Assembly: GCF_001590685.1 (NCBI RefSeq) | Contig: NZ_CP014616.1 | Coordinates: 1,673,001 to 1,737,000, forward strand | DNA: 64,000 nt | Source of the DNA: Sporosarcina psychrophila | Lineage (GTDB): Bacteria; Bacillota; Bacilli; Bacillales_A; Planococcaceae | Direction of reading: 5' to 3' | Shown: in pieces, positions 51,548 to 61,901 of the stretch | Position numbering within the stretch: the stretch's first letter is position 1 | Layout: each line of letters begins with the position of its first letter | Translations under genes and position numbers: made by a program | Notes under the pieces: model-generated | Told to the model about the DNA's origin: nothing | Database searches by the model: none | What the model saw: the letters and a program-made list of their open reading frames with translations, nothing else

Positions 51548-52480
51548 ATGGAAACAATGCTTACTGTAGAAGGTTTAGGAAAATCCTTCAAGGATAAGAA
51601 GATTGTCTCAAATATTTCCTTCGAAGTGAAAAAGGGAGAGATTATGGCGTTGCTCGGACCGAACGGGGCGGGGAAATCGACGACAATCCGCAACATCATG
51701 GGCATCTTGTATCCCGATGAAGGTACGATCGCTTTCCGGAACCGCTCTACGAAAGATATCCCGCGTGATAAAATTGGCTATCTGCCGGAAGAGCGGGGGC
51801 TCTACAAAAACGTCAAGGTCATGGACATTCTGCTGTATCTTGCGGACCTGAAGGATTATCCGCTGGACCTAGCTAAAGAACGCGCGCTCGAGTACTTGAA
51901 AAAGTTCGGCCTAGAGGGCAAGGATAAAGTATCGGTCGAGGAGTTGTCGAAAGGGATGGGTCAGAAAGTCCAGTTTATCGCCTCCATTCTTCATGAACCG
52001 GAACTGCTGATTCTGGATGAGCCGTTCTCAGGTCTTGATCCGGTCAGCCAGGAGCTGTTCAAAGAAGAAATCCGTTCATTGGCCAAAAAAGGCACGGCGA
52101 TTCTATTGTCTTCGCATCAGATGAACCTTGTCGAAGAGATGGCGGACCGGCTGTTCCTGATTCACCGCGGCACGAAAGTGATCTACGGGACCCTGAGTGA
52201 TGTCAAAAAGGAATATGCTAATTTCAAATGCACGATCAACGGCAGCAACAGCCGCAGCCTGCTTGAAAACCTGCCAGAAGTCGAGCGGGTCGAACAGAAC
52301 GGGGCAACGGCTGTGCTTTATCTCACAAAACATGTGCAACCCGCTGTCTGGCTGAAAAATCTTCCAGATGAACTCGACATTCAGGAACTATCGATCGACC
52401 GGATTTCGCTCCATGAAATCTTCATAGATATCGCCACGGACAAGAATCTTTTGAAGGAAGTGGGTGAGTTGCATGCGTAA
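51548..52480 (+). CDS. ABC transporter ATP-binding protein (NatA-like)
   Basis: 310 aa from ATG 51548, 9 bp after AGAGAGG. Walker A LLGPNGAGKSTTI, signature VEELSKGMGQKVQFI, Walker B LLILDEPFSGLDPVSQ, H-loop LLSSHQM. A C-terminal domain of 80 residues follows, as in NatA and other drug or sodium export ATPases. Overlaps the permease gene by 8 bp, so they form one exporter. Confidence 0.9.
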   Translation: METMLTVEGLGKSFKDKKIVSNISFEVKKGEIMALLGPNGAGKSTTIRNIMGILYPDEGTIAFRNRSTKDIPRDKIGYLPEERGLYKNVKVMDILLYLADLKDYPLDLAKERALEYLKKFGLEGKDKVSVEELSKGMGQKVQFIASILHEPELLILDEPFSGLDPVSQELFKEEIRSLAKKGTAILLSSHQMNLVEEMADRLFLIHRGTKVIYGTLSDVKKEYANFKCTINGSNSRSLLENLPEVERVEQNGATAVLYLTKHVQPAVWLKNLPDELDIQELSIDRISLHEIFIDIATDKNLLKEVGELHA

Positions 52481-53681
52481 CACGATGAAAGTCGCCAAAT
52501 GGGAAATCAAACGCAATATGAAAAGCAAGTCGTTCATCATCGGCCTATTCCTGACACCAATCATCTTCCTAGCATTTTTCCTGCTGCCGGACCTGTTCAG
52601 TTCGGATGATGAAGCAGCGACAACGACAGTCTACGTCAATGACCAGCTCGGGGTCTACGGACAATTGGAAGCAGCGGTAGCAAATACCGAATGGCAGATG
52701 GAACAGACAGACACCACAGAACAGGAAGCCACCTCAGCGCTTGAAGGCAAAGAAGACGCTGCGTATATCTTCATCGACGAACAGGCAATTGAAACCGGGA
52801 AAGTTGCAGTTTACACGCATGAAGATACGAGTTCAGCCTTCATGGATGAAGTCCAGATCCTCGGTGGTCCGCTACAGATGCTGCAGATCGAACAGCTCGG
52901 CCTGACACAGGAAGAAGCGGCAGTTGTCGCGCAGGGAGTCGTCTTTGAAGATGCTTCAGAAAAACCGGAAGAAGGCGGCCTGTTCAGTGAAAACATGCTG
53001 GAACGTGTGATTCCAGGAGCATTTGCCGCTGTCGTCATGCTGTCAATTGTCTTCACCGGAATGGCAATCTTCCAAAGCGCGTCCCAGGAGAAGAAAGACA
53101 AAATTGCTGAGATTATTCTGTCGTCTTTAACGCCTGCAGAACTGATGCAAGGCAAGATCATCGGCTATTTTGTCCTCGGTATCATCCAGGTCGTTGTCTA
53201 TATTGTCATCGCGCTGCCGGTCCTCATCTGGAAAATCGATTTTCCGATTATTGAGTATCTGTTAGTGCCCGAAATTCTAGTGCTAATATTCATTTCTATC
53301 CTCGGATACCTGCTCTATGCGGCGCTATTCGTCGGAATCGGTGCCACAATGGCTGATATCTCGACAGCGGGGAATTTCCAGGGCATGGTCATGATGTTAC
53401 CATTCAGCCCATTCCTTTTCATTGGACCAGTCTTCAGCGATCCAAGCGGATTCTGGGCGCAGCTTGGAAGCTATATCCCGTTTACATCACCTGGCGTTCT
53501 CATTATGCGCCTGTCACTTCTTGAAGAATGGCCGTGGGTGCAAATCATTATCGCTATCGGAATTCTTGTCGTTAGCGTCTGGGTCTTCATGAAACTTGCG
53601 GGCAAAGTCTTCAAGATTGGCATCCTGATGTATGGCAAGAACGCTACACCGGGCGAAATTTGGAAATGGATTCGGGCGTAA
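52473..53681 (+). CDS. ABC-2 type permease (NatB-like)
   Basis: 402 aa. One N-terminal transmembrane helix (SFIIGLFLTPIIFLAFFLLP), an outside domain of about 150 acidic residues, then five or six helices in the C-terminal half, including SIVFTGMAIFQSASQEKKDK and EIILSSLTPAELMQGKIIGY, typical of NatB/YhaP-type ABC-2 permeases. Partner of the NatA-like ATPase. NatAB exports sodium in B. subtilis; the substrate here is not proven. ATG 52473 chosen over GTG 52464. Confidence 0.9.
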   Translation: MRNTMKVAKWEIKRNMKSKSFIIGLFLTPIIFLAFFLLPDLFSSDDEAATTTVYVNDQLGVYGQLEAAVANTEWQMEQTDTTEQEATSALEGKEDAAYIFIDEQAIETGKVAVYTHEDTSSAFMDEVQILGGPLQMLQIEQLGLTQEEAAVVAQGVVFEDASEKPEEGGLFSENMLERVIPGAFAAVVMLSIVFTGMAIFQSASQEKKDKIAEIILSSLTPAELMQGKIIGYFVLGIIQVVVYIVIALPVLIWKIDFPIIEYLLVPEILVLIFISILGYLLYAALFVGIGATMADISTAGNFQGMVMMLPFSPFLFIGPVFSDPSGFWAQLGSYIPFTSPGVLIMRLSLLEEWPWVQIIIAIGILVVSVWVFMKLAGKVFKIGILMYGKNATPGEIWKWIRA

Positions 53682-53870
53682 AAAAATAGAGCTTGCTAAT
53701 CAACAATATCTATTAACCTTATAAATTATAGAATAGAAAACTTTCTTGCACATGTGTTCATTAACTAAAAATAACCAATAAATAACTTAATTGACTACTA
53801 GGCGCTCGGTGTACAGTTGCTTCTGGCTCGCATTGAATTGAACAACTTCTTTATATAACTGAGCTATTTT

Positions 53871-53909
53871 GATGTATAGGAATGCGACTTCGCCGCATTC
53901 CTATACATC
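53871..53909. terminator. Strong hairpin after the ABC cassette
   Basis: Perfect 16-bp arms GATGTATAGGAATGCG / CGCATTCCTATACATC, 7-nt loop, weak T tail. About 190 bp after the permease stop. Could be its terminator or the end hairpin of a lost IS200/IS605-like element. Confidence 0.6.
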
Positions 53910-53979
53910 TTCTTCAGTAATCGTCTGGTGGTCGTTCATCCGTCGCGCCCCAAAGGCAAAGGTACACGAAGTGCTAATG

Positions 53980-54098
53980 CTTTTGGGAACGAGGGAATGG
54001 AGGGTTCCTAACTGGGTAAAAGCCGCCAAAGATGCAATTTTGGCGGCTGAAGCTTTCTCTATGGTCTTTTCTTATTTTAGGAAGTGTCACTTTCTATA
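53980..54098 (-). repeat. Dispersed structured repeat, copy 2 (inverted)
   Basis: Reverse orientation of the repeat at 22199-22322: ends in TTTAGGAAGTGTCACTTTC, contains AGCCGCCAAA / TTGGCGGCT (54021-54048) and CTTTTGGGAACG (53980-53991). One stem pair differs from copy 1 but still pairs. Confidence 0.75.
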
Positions 54099-54445
54099 GG
54101 AGCTTACCTGATGTGGAGTTTAAGCCTTATTAAAGAACACATTGTGCAATGTACCAGAGTGCCCGAAATTGCATCTTCGGGCACCGATACCTTGTGAAAA
54201 AGGTTGCTCTTCTTTACTTCTAAAGCAACAGCATTTTTCACTTGAATAGTGTGCCGAAAGCGAACCGGAAATGATCCAGTGAAAATGGGTTTTCAAGCTT
54301 ATGCATATCTGTTATTTATGCAAGAAAATGGTTAATCAACAGACGTGACTTTCTTATTAAGTAAGGTGGAGAGATTTGACCCTTTGCAATCTTAACTGTA
54401 GATTGCCGAGGCACTGTGCTAATTCCAAAAGTATTCACGTAAAGT

Positions 54446-54481
54446 CGTCAAACCCTTTTGATAAGGTTTTGACGTTTTTTT
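54446..54481 (+). terminator. Hairpin with T run in the cassette-gltC gap
   Basis: CGTCAAACC / GGTTTTGACG, then T7. It belongs to no gene I can support. The gap 53682-54846 also has a GTGCCCGAA / TTCGGGCAC hairpin near 54153-54184 and no convincing gene. Confidence 0.65.
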
Positions 54482-54727
54482 GTCCGGATAAACGCTGTTT
54501 CAAATACAAGATTTTAGGCAAAGAACGAAATGTATTGTGTGAAAATGAAGACGGCTGTATTTCTTAAGGGAACAGATGTCGAATTCTGGTAAAAGAATTG
54601 GGGAGATTTTGAAAAAAGCGGGGTCTTAAACTAATTCTCATGGGGGTTGACCTGAAGGGGGCGAAAGAAATTCTCCGCTGTCGAGAACAATAAATACAGT
54701 CCGATTAAAGTTTTTTATTTACCGTAA

Positions 54728-54757
54728 ATTCTGGATGGGGTAAAAACCATCCAGAAT
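54728..54757. terminator. Hairpin downstream of gltC
   Basis: Perfect stem ATTCTGGATGG / CCATCCAGAAT; no good T run. About 90 bp after the gltC stop on the minus strand. Confidence 0.5.
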
Positions 54758-54846
54758 ATTTATGAGTAATGAAAAACATGTAAAACATGAAACTCACAAT
54801 TTTGTCTCCTATTATTAATAATTTTTTAGCCAATATTACAGGGGTT

Positions 54847-55749
54847 TTACTGGTACTGACCAAGTATAGAGAAGAAGCGGGTGACGAATTGATGGAATAC
54901 CTTTTCGGATGGCGAAAGCTCTCGAGTTGCGGGGCTAATGATTCCAACGGTTCTTCGAATGATTGGTGTTTCTATTGGTATTTTAACTGTAAATCGTGGT
55001 GTAGAATCGTAAAAAGAGCTTTCGGGTAAAATAGTTACACCGATACCTGCTGCTACTAACCCTTTGATGGCATCCATATCTTCTCCTTCTGATGAAGTTT
55101 TCGGTGTGAAGCCAACGCTATTACATGCTTCTACTGCGATTTTTTTTAGTACATATCCTTCTGGAAATAATATGAAATCATCGTTTCTTAAATCAATAAG
55201 TTGTAGCTTCTCACGTTTTGCAAAGGGGTGATTCGAAGGTAAAAGTACAGAGAAATTTTCAGTAAATAAAATAGATGTGTTGATCGAGTCATCTTTTGGA
55301 GGAAGCGGTCCTAAAAAGGCAAGATTTAGTTCCCTTTTATTCACAGCATCGATCAAATAATTATATGATCCTTGACGTAAATGAAACGCTACATTGGGAT
55401 ATTCTTTTTTAAACGCTGAAATGACAGTAGGTAATAGGTGACCAGCTAAACTAGTAGGAAATCCAATTTTGATAGTCCCTTTATCTGGATCTAAATATTC
55501 GTCTATTTGTTTTTTCGCATAATCAATCGCTTGCAAAGCAGAAATGCTATGTTCTGAAAAAATCTTGCCAATTTGTGTTAACTTCACATTTCTACCAACA
55601 CGTTCAAATAATTCTACTCCAAGTTCATCTTCTAAATTTGCAATTTGTCTACTTACAGCTGATTGGGCTACATGCAAATGAATAGCTGCTTCTGAAATAT
55701 GTTCACGTTCTGCTACTTCGATAAAGTACCTCAACTGGCGTATTTCCAT
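54847..55749 (-). CDS. gltC: LysR family activator of glutamate synthase genes
   Basis: 300 aa. LysR helix-turn-helix at residues 1-60: MEIRQLRYFIEVAEREHISE, HVAQSAVSRQIANLEDELGV, then ELFERVGRNVKLTQIGKIF; the rest is the substrate-binding-like effector domain. It is divergent from gltA with a 120-bp shared control region, exactly as GltC in B. subtilis, where it activates gltAB unless 2-oxoglutarate/glutamate balance and RocG counter it. ATG with GGAGGGAAG upstream. Confidence 0.92.
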   Translation of the reverse strand: MEIRQLRYFIEVAEREHISEAAIHLHVAQSAVSRQIANLEDELGVELFERVGRNVKLTQIGKIFSEHSISALQAIDYAKKQIDEYLDPDKGTIKIGFPTSLAGHLLPTVISAFKKEYPNVAFHLRQGSYNYLIDAVNKRELNLAFLGPLPPKDDSINTSILFTENFSVLLPSNHPFAKREKLQLIDLRNDDFILFPEGYVLKKIAVEACNSVGFTPKTSSEGEDMDAIKGLVAAGIGVTILPESSFYDSTPRFTVKIPIETPIIRRTVGIISPATRELSPSEKVFHQFVTRFFSILGQYQ

Positions 55750-55801
55750 ACTTCCCTCCTAATCTATCTCAAAAACAGATCATTTATATCCAAATTATAT
55801 A

Positions 55802-55830
55802 TTGTTTGTATTAGTTTGAAAACATATAAT
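55802..55830 (+). promoter_or_regulatory. gltAB promoter
   Basis: TTGTTT (55802-55807), 17 bp, TATAAT (55825-55830), 40 bp before gltA. The AT-rich DNA just upstream should hold GltC boxes. Confidence 0.65.
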
Positions 55831-55869
55831 ATTAGTAAGTTACTTTTTATGGAAAATGGAGGGGTTCAA

Positions 55870-58800
55870 ATGACATTTCATCAATTACCGAAAGCACAGG
55901 GCATGTATGATCCAACGTTTGAACATGACGCATGCGGGATAGGTTTATATGCACATATAAAAGGAAATGCAACACATGATATCGTAGAAAAAGGATTAGA
56001 AATGTTATGTCGACTTGATCACCGTGCGGGACGTGGAAGCGATGGTCAAACGGGTGATGGTGCAGGACTGATGGTACAGATACCAGATGTTTATTTTCGT
56101 GTTGTGTGTAATGAATGGGATTTGCCGGAAAAAGGAGCTTATGGCGTAGGAATGCTATTTTTTACAGACAATAATGAAGAACGTGCGGGCATTGAACAAA
56201 AAATTAACGACATGATTATTGCGCAAGGGCAAGAACTCATCGGGTGGAGAACAGTTCCAATTAACGCTAGTGTTCTAAGTGAAAAAGCAAAAGAAACAGT
56301 ACCAGTCGTTCGTCAAGTATTCATCAAAGCAATAAACGCAACTGATTCACTTGCATTTGAACGTAAATTATATATCATTCGAAAACAAGTGGAGCACTGG
56401 GCACTACAACAGGATAAAAAATTCTATTGTGCAAGTCTATCAAGTCAGACAATCGTCTATAAAGGATTACTTACTCCCAAAGAGGTGAATCTTTTTTACG
56501 TGGATCTTCAAGATGAGCTATTTACATCTGCCTTTTCATTAGTACATTCTCGCTATAGTACCAATACTTTTCCAAGTTGGGAAAGAGCACATCCAAACAG
56601 ATATATTGTTCATAACGGTGAAATAAATACATTACGTGGAAATATTAACTGGATGAAAGCACGGGAACAGCAATTTGTATCAGAAGCATTTGGGGAGGAT
56701 CTTCCAAAACTATTGCCAATCATTGATACAAATGGGAGCGACTCTTCCATGTTAGATAATGCATTTGAATTTTTTGTACTTGCTGGTAGAAAACCAGCTC
56801 ACGCTGCCATGATGTTAATACCAGAACCTTGGACAGAAAACCCTCATATAACTGAGGAGAAAAAGGCTTTCTATTCTTATCACAGCAGTTTAATGGAGCC
56901 ATGGGATGGACCAACAGCTATTTCATTTACAGATGGGAAACAAATTGGAGCAATTTTAGATCGCAATGGTTTACGACCAGCTCGGTACTATGTGACAAAA
57001 GATGATTATATTATTTTCTCTTCTGAAGTAGGGGTAGTAGATGTAGAGGAAGAAAATATTTTATACAAAGAACGTTTAACCCCTGGAAGAATGCTACTTG
57101 TTGATTTAGAACAAGGTCGTATTATTTCAGACGAAGAAATTAAATCAGATATGGCAAATGCATTACCTTACCAACAATGGTTAGACGAAAATTTAGTAAC
57201 TTTTACATCTGAAATGGAAGAACCAGAGCAAATAGATGATTTATTGTTCAAACAAAAAGCATTTGGCTACACATATGAAGATATTCAAAAATACATGATT
57301 CCGATTGCGTTAGATGGCAAAGACCCAATTGGATCAATGGGGAATGATACACCACTAGCCGTTTTATCAGATCGACCACAATCGTTATTTAATTATTTTA
57401 AACAGCTCTTTGCACAAGTAACAAATCCACCAATAGATTCAATTCGTGAGCATATTGTGACATCTACAATGACGCTACTTGGAGCAGAAGGAGATTTACT
57501 GCATCCAAATCGATCTAATAGCGAACGAATCTTTTTAGACACACCTATTTTAACAAATAGCCAGTTTAGCCAATTAAACGATATGAAATCAAACAAATTC
57601 CGAAGTGCAACTATAGATTTAACTATGTCTGCAAATTTAGAAATCGATTTATGCCATGTTTCTAAACAAGCGGATGAATATATAGCACAAGGAATAGCCT
57701 TGCTCATACTTTCCGACCGACTGTTGGATGTAAAGCAATTTACAATTCCAGTCCTACTAGCTGCAAGTAGCCTCCATCAACATTTACTTCGCACAGGAAA
57801 TCGAACGAAGGTAAGTATTATTGTGGAATCCGGTGAAACAAGAGAAGTACATCAATTTGCTGCTCTGATTGGATTTGGGGTAGATGCGATTAATCCATAT
57901 CTTGCTTATGCAACGATTGCAGAAGCAATAGAAGAAGGGCATATTGATAGTAGTTATGCAGTAGCGGTTGCGAAATATAGTCAAGGTATTACAGATGGTG
58001 TAGTGAAAGTAATGTCGAAAATGGGTATTTCAACTGTTCAAAGTTATCGCGGAGCTCAAATTTTTGAAGCAGTAGGGATTAGTAAAAAAGTGATTGAACG
58101 TTATTTTTCAGGAACTGTTTCTCAATTAGGAGGTATTAATCTAGAAACAATCGTGGAAGAAGCGCATAAAAGACATCAAGCAGCTATAGATTCCACTGGG
58201 GCTTCTTTAGATTCAGGTAGCGATTTCCAGTGGAGAAGTACTGGTGAACATCATGCATTTAATCCGAAAACAATCCACACACTTCAGTGGGCTACTCGAA
58301 AAGCGGATTACGGTTTATATAGACAATATGCAGAAATGGCAAATGAAGAGCGTATTGGATTTTTGCGTAATTTATTGACATTTAAAAAAGATGTTAAATG
58401 TATTCCACTGGAAGAAGTCGAGTCTGTAGATTCCATTGTCAAACGATTTAAAACGGGAGCGATGTCGTTTGGTTCATTAAGCAAAGAAGCCCATGAAACA
58501 CTTGCTATTGCGATGAATCGCCTAGGTGGTAAAAGTAATAGTGGGGAAGGTGGAGAACATCCTAGCCGTTATGAACTAGATGCCAATGGAGATAACCGAA
58601 GAAGTGCCATTAAACAAATAGCGTCTGGTCGATTTGGAGTGAAAAGTCATTATTTAGTGCAAGCAGATGAACTGCAAATTAAAATGGCGCAAGGTGCGAA
58701 ACCGGGCGAAGGTGGTCAGTTACCAGGTAATAAAGTATACCCGTGGGTAGCCGATGTTCGTGGATCGACAACTGGAGTTGGATTAATATCTCCACCTCCA

Positions 58801-60402
58801 CATCATGATATTTATTCGATTGAAGATATGGCGCAATTAATTCATGACTTAAAAAATGCGAATAGAACTGCTCGTATTAGTGTGAAACTAGTGGCGAAAT
58901 CGGGTGTTGGAACGATTGCTGCTGGGGTGGCAAAAGGTGCAGCAGATGTGATTGTCATTAGTGGATATGACGGTGGAACAGGTGCATCTCCTAAAACGAG
59001 CATTAAACATACGGGACTACCTTGGGAGCTAGGACTCGCAGAAGCGCATCAAACATTAATATTAAACGGTTTACGTGATAGAGTGAGACTGGAAACAGAT
59101 GGGAAATTGATGACTGGTAAAGACGTTGTAATGGCTGCCTTACTTGGAGCTGAGGAGTATGGATTTGCAACAGCTCCATTAATCGTTTTAGGCTGTATTA
59201 TGATGCGTGCGTGTCATCTAGACACTTGTCCAGTTGGAATTGCGACTCAAAATCCGGAACTTCGCAATAAATTCACAGGAAGTGCTGATTATGTTGTGAA
59301 TTTTATGAAATTCGTAGCGGAAGAAGTTCGTGAGTATATGGCGTTACTTGGATTCAGAACAGTAGAAGAAATGGTAGGACGTGCGGATGTGCTAGAAGTT
59401 AGTGATCGTGCAAAAGAACATTGGAAAGCAAAACAATTGGATTTAACGGCATTGCTTTATCAGCCAGAGGGAGCACGTACGTTTAAAATTCCACAAAATC
59501 ATAAAATAGAACAATCATTTGACTTACGTGAATTATTACCAAAAGTAGAACATGCTATTCTAAGTGAATCCAAAGTGGAATTGAATTATCCAATTGCAAA
59601 CACGGACCGTGTAGTAGGCACGATTATTGGAAGCGAAATATCCAAACTATATGGTGCTAGAGGATTAGCCCACGATTCGATCACACTTCGATTTACCGGA
59701 GCAGCCGGGCAAAGTTTTGGTGCGTTTATACCAAAAGGGATGTCTATGTATGTAACAGGGGATGTAAATGATTATTTTGGCAAAGGATTATCTGGTGGAA
59801 AACTGATTGTCACTGCACCTATTCAAGGTGTTGCTGAAGAAAATGTTATTGCTGGAAATGTTGCGCTATACGGTGCAACAAGTGGAACTGCATTTATAAA
59901 TGGACGTGCTGGAGAGCGCTTTGCAGTTCGAAATAGTGGAGTAGATGTTGTCGTAGAAGGCATTGGGGATCATGGCTGTGAATATATGACAGGTGGTCGT
60001 GCTGTCATATTAGGGGATGTTGGGAAAAATTTCGGTGCAGGAATGTCTGGCGGAATTGCGTATGTACTTGTTGATGACTTGGACGGATTCAAACAAAAAT
60101 GTAACACAGAAATGATTGGATTTGAACGAATTGAATTATCAGAAGAAAAACATGCGATTCGCCAATTAATTATGGATCATTATTATTACACGAAAAGCAC
60201 GAAAGCTATGAACATACTAGATAAATGGGATGAAAATGTTCAAAGATTTGTAAAGGTCGTGCCAAATGATTATAAGAAAATGCTCGAAAAAATCGCTGAC
60301 TTTAAAAGGGATGGTTTAACGGATGATGCAGCTGCAATGCAAGCATTTTTAGCAACTTCCGTGAACGGAGAAATAAAGCGACTCGCGCTTGTGAAAAAAT
60401 AA
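55870..60402 (+). CDS. gltA: Glutamate synthase (NADPH) large subunit
   Basis: 1510 aa from ATG 55870 (GGAGGGG site); longer in-frame starts lie in the promoter region. The conserved EHDACGIG puts the catalytic Cys at residue 22, so a short propeptide is removed to free it. Order: class II glutaminase (residues 22 to about 430), central domain, FMN-binding synthase domain (AKPGEGGQLPGNKVYPWVAD, GVGTIAAGVAKGAADVIVIS), 3Fe-4S cysteines in CIMMRACHLDTCPVGIATQ, and a C-terminal beta-helix (GVAEENVIAGNVALYGATSG). Makes two glutamates from glutamine and 2-oxoglutarate. Confidence 0.97.
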   Translation: MTFHQLPKAQGMYDPTFEHDACGIGLYAHIKGNATHDIVEKGLEMLCRLDHRAGRGSDGQTGDGAGLMVQIPDVYFRVVCNEWDLPEKGAYGVGMLFFTDNNEERAGIEQKINDMIIAQGQELIGWRTVPINASVLSEKAKETVPVVRQVFIKAINATDSLAFERKLYIIRKQVEHWALQQDKKFYCASLSSQTIVYKGLLTPKEVNLFYVDLQDELFTSAFSLVHSRYSTNTFPSWERAHPNRYIVHNGEINTLRGNINWMKAREQQFVSEAFGEDLPKLLPIIDTNGSDSSMLDNAFEFFVLAGRKPAHAAMMLIPEPWTENPHITEEKKAFYSYHSSLMEPWDGPTAISFTDGKQIGAILDRNGLRPARYYVTKDDYIIFSSEVGVVDVEEENILYKERLTPGRMLLVDLEQGRIISDEEIKSDMANALPYQQWLDENLVTFTSEMEEPEQIDDLLFKQKAFGYTYEDIQKYMIPIALDGKDPIGSMGNDTPLAVLSDRPQSLFNYFKQLFAQVTNPPIDSIREHIVTSTMTLLGAEGDLLHPNRSNSERIFLDTPILTNSQFSQLNDMKSNKFRSATIDLTMSANLEIDLCHVSKQADEYIAQGIALLILSDRLLDVKQFTIPVLLAASSLHQHLLRTGNRTKVSIIVESGETREVHQFAALIGFGVDAINPYLAYATIAEAIEEGHIDSSYAVAVAKYSQGITDGVVKVMSKMGISTVQSYRGAQIFEAVGISKKVIERYFSGTVSQLGGINLETIVEEAHKRHQAAIDSTGASLDSGSDFQWRSTGEHHAFNPKTIHTLQWATRKADYGLYRQYAEMANEERIGFLRNLLTFKKDVKCIPLEEVESVDSIVKRFKTGAMSFGSLSKEAHETLAIAMNRLGGKSNSGEGGEHPSRYELDANGDNRRSAIKQIASGRFGVKSHYLVQADELQIKMAQGAKPGEGGQLPGNKVYPWVADVRGSTTGVGLISPPPHHDIYSIEDMAQLIHDLKNANRTARISVKLVAKSGVGTIAAGVAKGAADVIVISGYDGGTGASPKTSIKHTGLPWELGLAEAHQTLILNGLRDRVRLETDGKLMTGKDVVMAALLGAEEYGFATAPLIVLGCIMMRACHLDTCPVGIATQNPELRNKFTGSADYVVNFMKFVAEEVREYMALLGFRTVEEMVGRADVLEVSDRAKEHWKAKQLDLTALLYQPEGARTFKIPQNHKIEQSFDLRELLPKVEHAILSESKVELNYPIANTDRVVGTIIGSEISKLYGARGLAHDSITLRFTGAAGQSFGAFIPKGMSMYVTGDVNDYFGKGLSGGKLIVTAPIQGVAEENVIAGNVALYGATSGTAFINGRAGERFAVRNSGVDVVVEGIGDHGCEYMTGGRAVILGDVGKNFGAGMSGGIAYVLVDDLDGFKQKCNTEMIGFERIELSEEKHAIRQLIMDHYYYTKSTKAMNILDKWDENVQRFVKVVPNDYKKMLEKIADFKRDGLTDDAAAMQAFLATSVNGEIKRLALVKK

Positions 60403-60419
60403 GAGAGGGGGAATAGTAA

Positions 60420-61901
60420 ATGGGTAAACCTACTGGATTTATGGATTATAAACGAGAAAAAGGAAAGGAAGAAGCCCCTCTCAGACGTATTAAAAATTGG
60501 GGAGAGTATGCCTCGAAGTTAACAGATGAAGCACTTCAAACACAAGGTGCAAGATGTATGGATTGTGGGACTCCTTTTTGCCATATGGGGATTGAAATAC
60601 AAGGTGCGACTGCCGGTTGTCCTATTAATAACTTAATCCCTGAGTGGAATGATTTAGTGTATAAAGGAAAGTGGCAGGAAGCACTAGAAAGATTATCGAT
60701 GACCAATAATTTTCCGGAATTTACTGGTCGTGTTTGTCCAGCTCCTTGCGAAGGATCTTGTACACTTGCCATTTCAGATCCAGCAGTATCGATTAAGAAT
60801 ATTGAGCGTACTATTATCGATAAAGGATTTGAAAATGGCTGGATAGTACCTAGAATTCCAGTAGAGCGCACAGGGAAAAAAATTGCTATAGTCGGCTCTG
60901 GACCTGCTGGACTTGCAAGCGCAGATGAGTTAAATCAAGCGGGTCATTCTGTAACTGTATTTGAACGTGCGGACCGTGTTGGTGGACTACTCATGTATGG
61001 CATTCCAAATATGAAACTAGAAAAAGATGTAGTTGAACGTCGAATTCAGTTACTCCAGCAAGAAGGAATCGATTTTGTGTTAAATACGGAAATTGGTAAA
61101 GATATTTCAACAAATCAATTAAAAGATGAATTTGATGCGATTATTTTATGTATCGGCGCACAGAAACAACGTGAACTTCGCATGGAAGGTAGCGATTCAA
61201 ATGGAGTTCATCTTGCAATGGATTACTTAACTTTTACTACCAAAAGTTTGCTGGATTCTAATTTTGCTGACGGGCAATATATCAATACAAAAGGGAAAGA
61301 TGTCATCATAATTGGTGGAGGAGATACGGGGGCAGACTGTGTGGCAACTGCAATTCGTCAAAACTGTAAATCAGTTGTCCAGTTCGGAAAACATCCACAG
61401 CTACCAAATACAAGAGCGGAAGACAATTTGTGGCCAACCGATTCGAATATTTACAAATTGGAATATGCTTATGAGGAAGCGGAAGCTAAATATGGCAAAG
61501 ATCCTCGTGAATACTTAATCCAAACAACGAGAATGGTCGCAGATGAGAAAGGAAATTTAAAAGAGCTCCATACAATTCATATGGAAAAAATACTAGGGGA
61601 AGATGGGGTTCATTTCTTTAAAGCAATACCTGGTACAGAAAAAATTTGGCCTGTACAATTTGTGTTTGTTGCAATTGGATTTGAAGGAGCAGAGCTTTCA
61701 TTACCAAATCAATTGGGCGTGAACATTGTAAACAAAAAAATTGCCGCAACAACAAAAGATTATGCAACAAATGTAGATGGCGTATTTACTGCAGGAGATG
61801 CGAGAAAAGGTCAAAGTCTTATCGTTTGGGCCATTAAAGAAGGGCAAGATGTAGCGAAAAAAGTCAATGAGTATGTAAGTAAGCAGTCAGTCATTTGCTA
61901 A
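60420..61901 (+). CDS. gltB: Glutamate synthase (NADPH) small subunit
   Basis: 493 aa. N-terminal 4Fe-4S region with CMDCGTPFCH, CPINNLIPEWND and GRVCPAPCEGSC; FAD site IVGSGPAGLASADELNQAG; NADPH site VIIIGGGDTGADCVATAIR; C-terminal DGVFTAGDARKGQSLIVWAI. Passes electrons from NADPH to the large subunit. ATG after AGAGAGGGGG, 17 bp from gltA. Sequence and spacing are those of an intact, working gltAB operon. No clear terminator follows before the repeat at 62057. Confidence 0.96.
   Translation: MGKPTGFMDYKREKGKEEAPLRRIKNWGEYASKLTDEALQTQGARCMDCGTPFCHMGIEIQGATAGCPINNLIPEWNDLVYKGKWQEALERLSMTNNFPEFTGRVCPAPCEGSCTLAISDPAVSIKNIERTIIDKGFENGWIVPRIPVERTGKKIAIVGSGPAGLASADELNQAGHSVTVFERADRVGGLLMYGIPNMKLEKDVVERRIQLLQQEGIDFVLNTEIGKDISTNQLKDEFDAIILCIGAQKQRELRMEGSDSNGVHLAMDYLTFTTKSLLDSNFADGQYINTKGKDVIIIGGGDTGADCVATAIRQNCKSVVQFGKHPQLPNTRAEDNLWPTDSNIYKLEYAYEEAEAKYGKDPREYLIQTTRMVADEKGNLKELHTIHMEKILGEDGVHFFKAIPGTEKIWPVQFVFVAIGFEGAELSLPNQLGVNIVNKKIAATTKDYATNVDGVFTAGDARKGQSLIVWAIKEGQDVAKKVNEYVSKQSVIC

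Noticed and set aside
53869..54567. Short plus-strand ORFs (76 and 63 aa) after the ABC cassette
   Set aside because: They cross perfect hairpins and the dispersed repeat and show no start signals.
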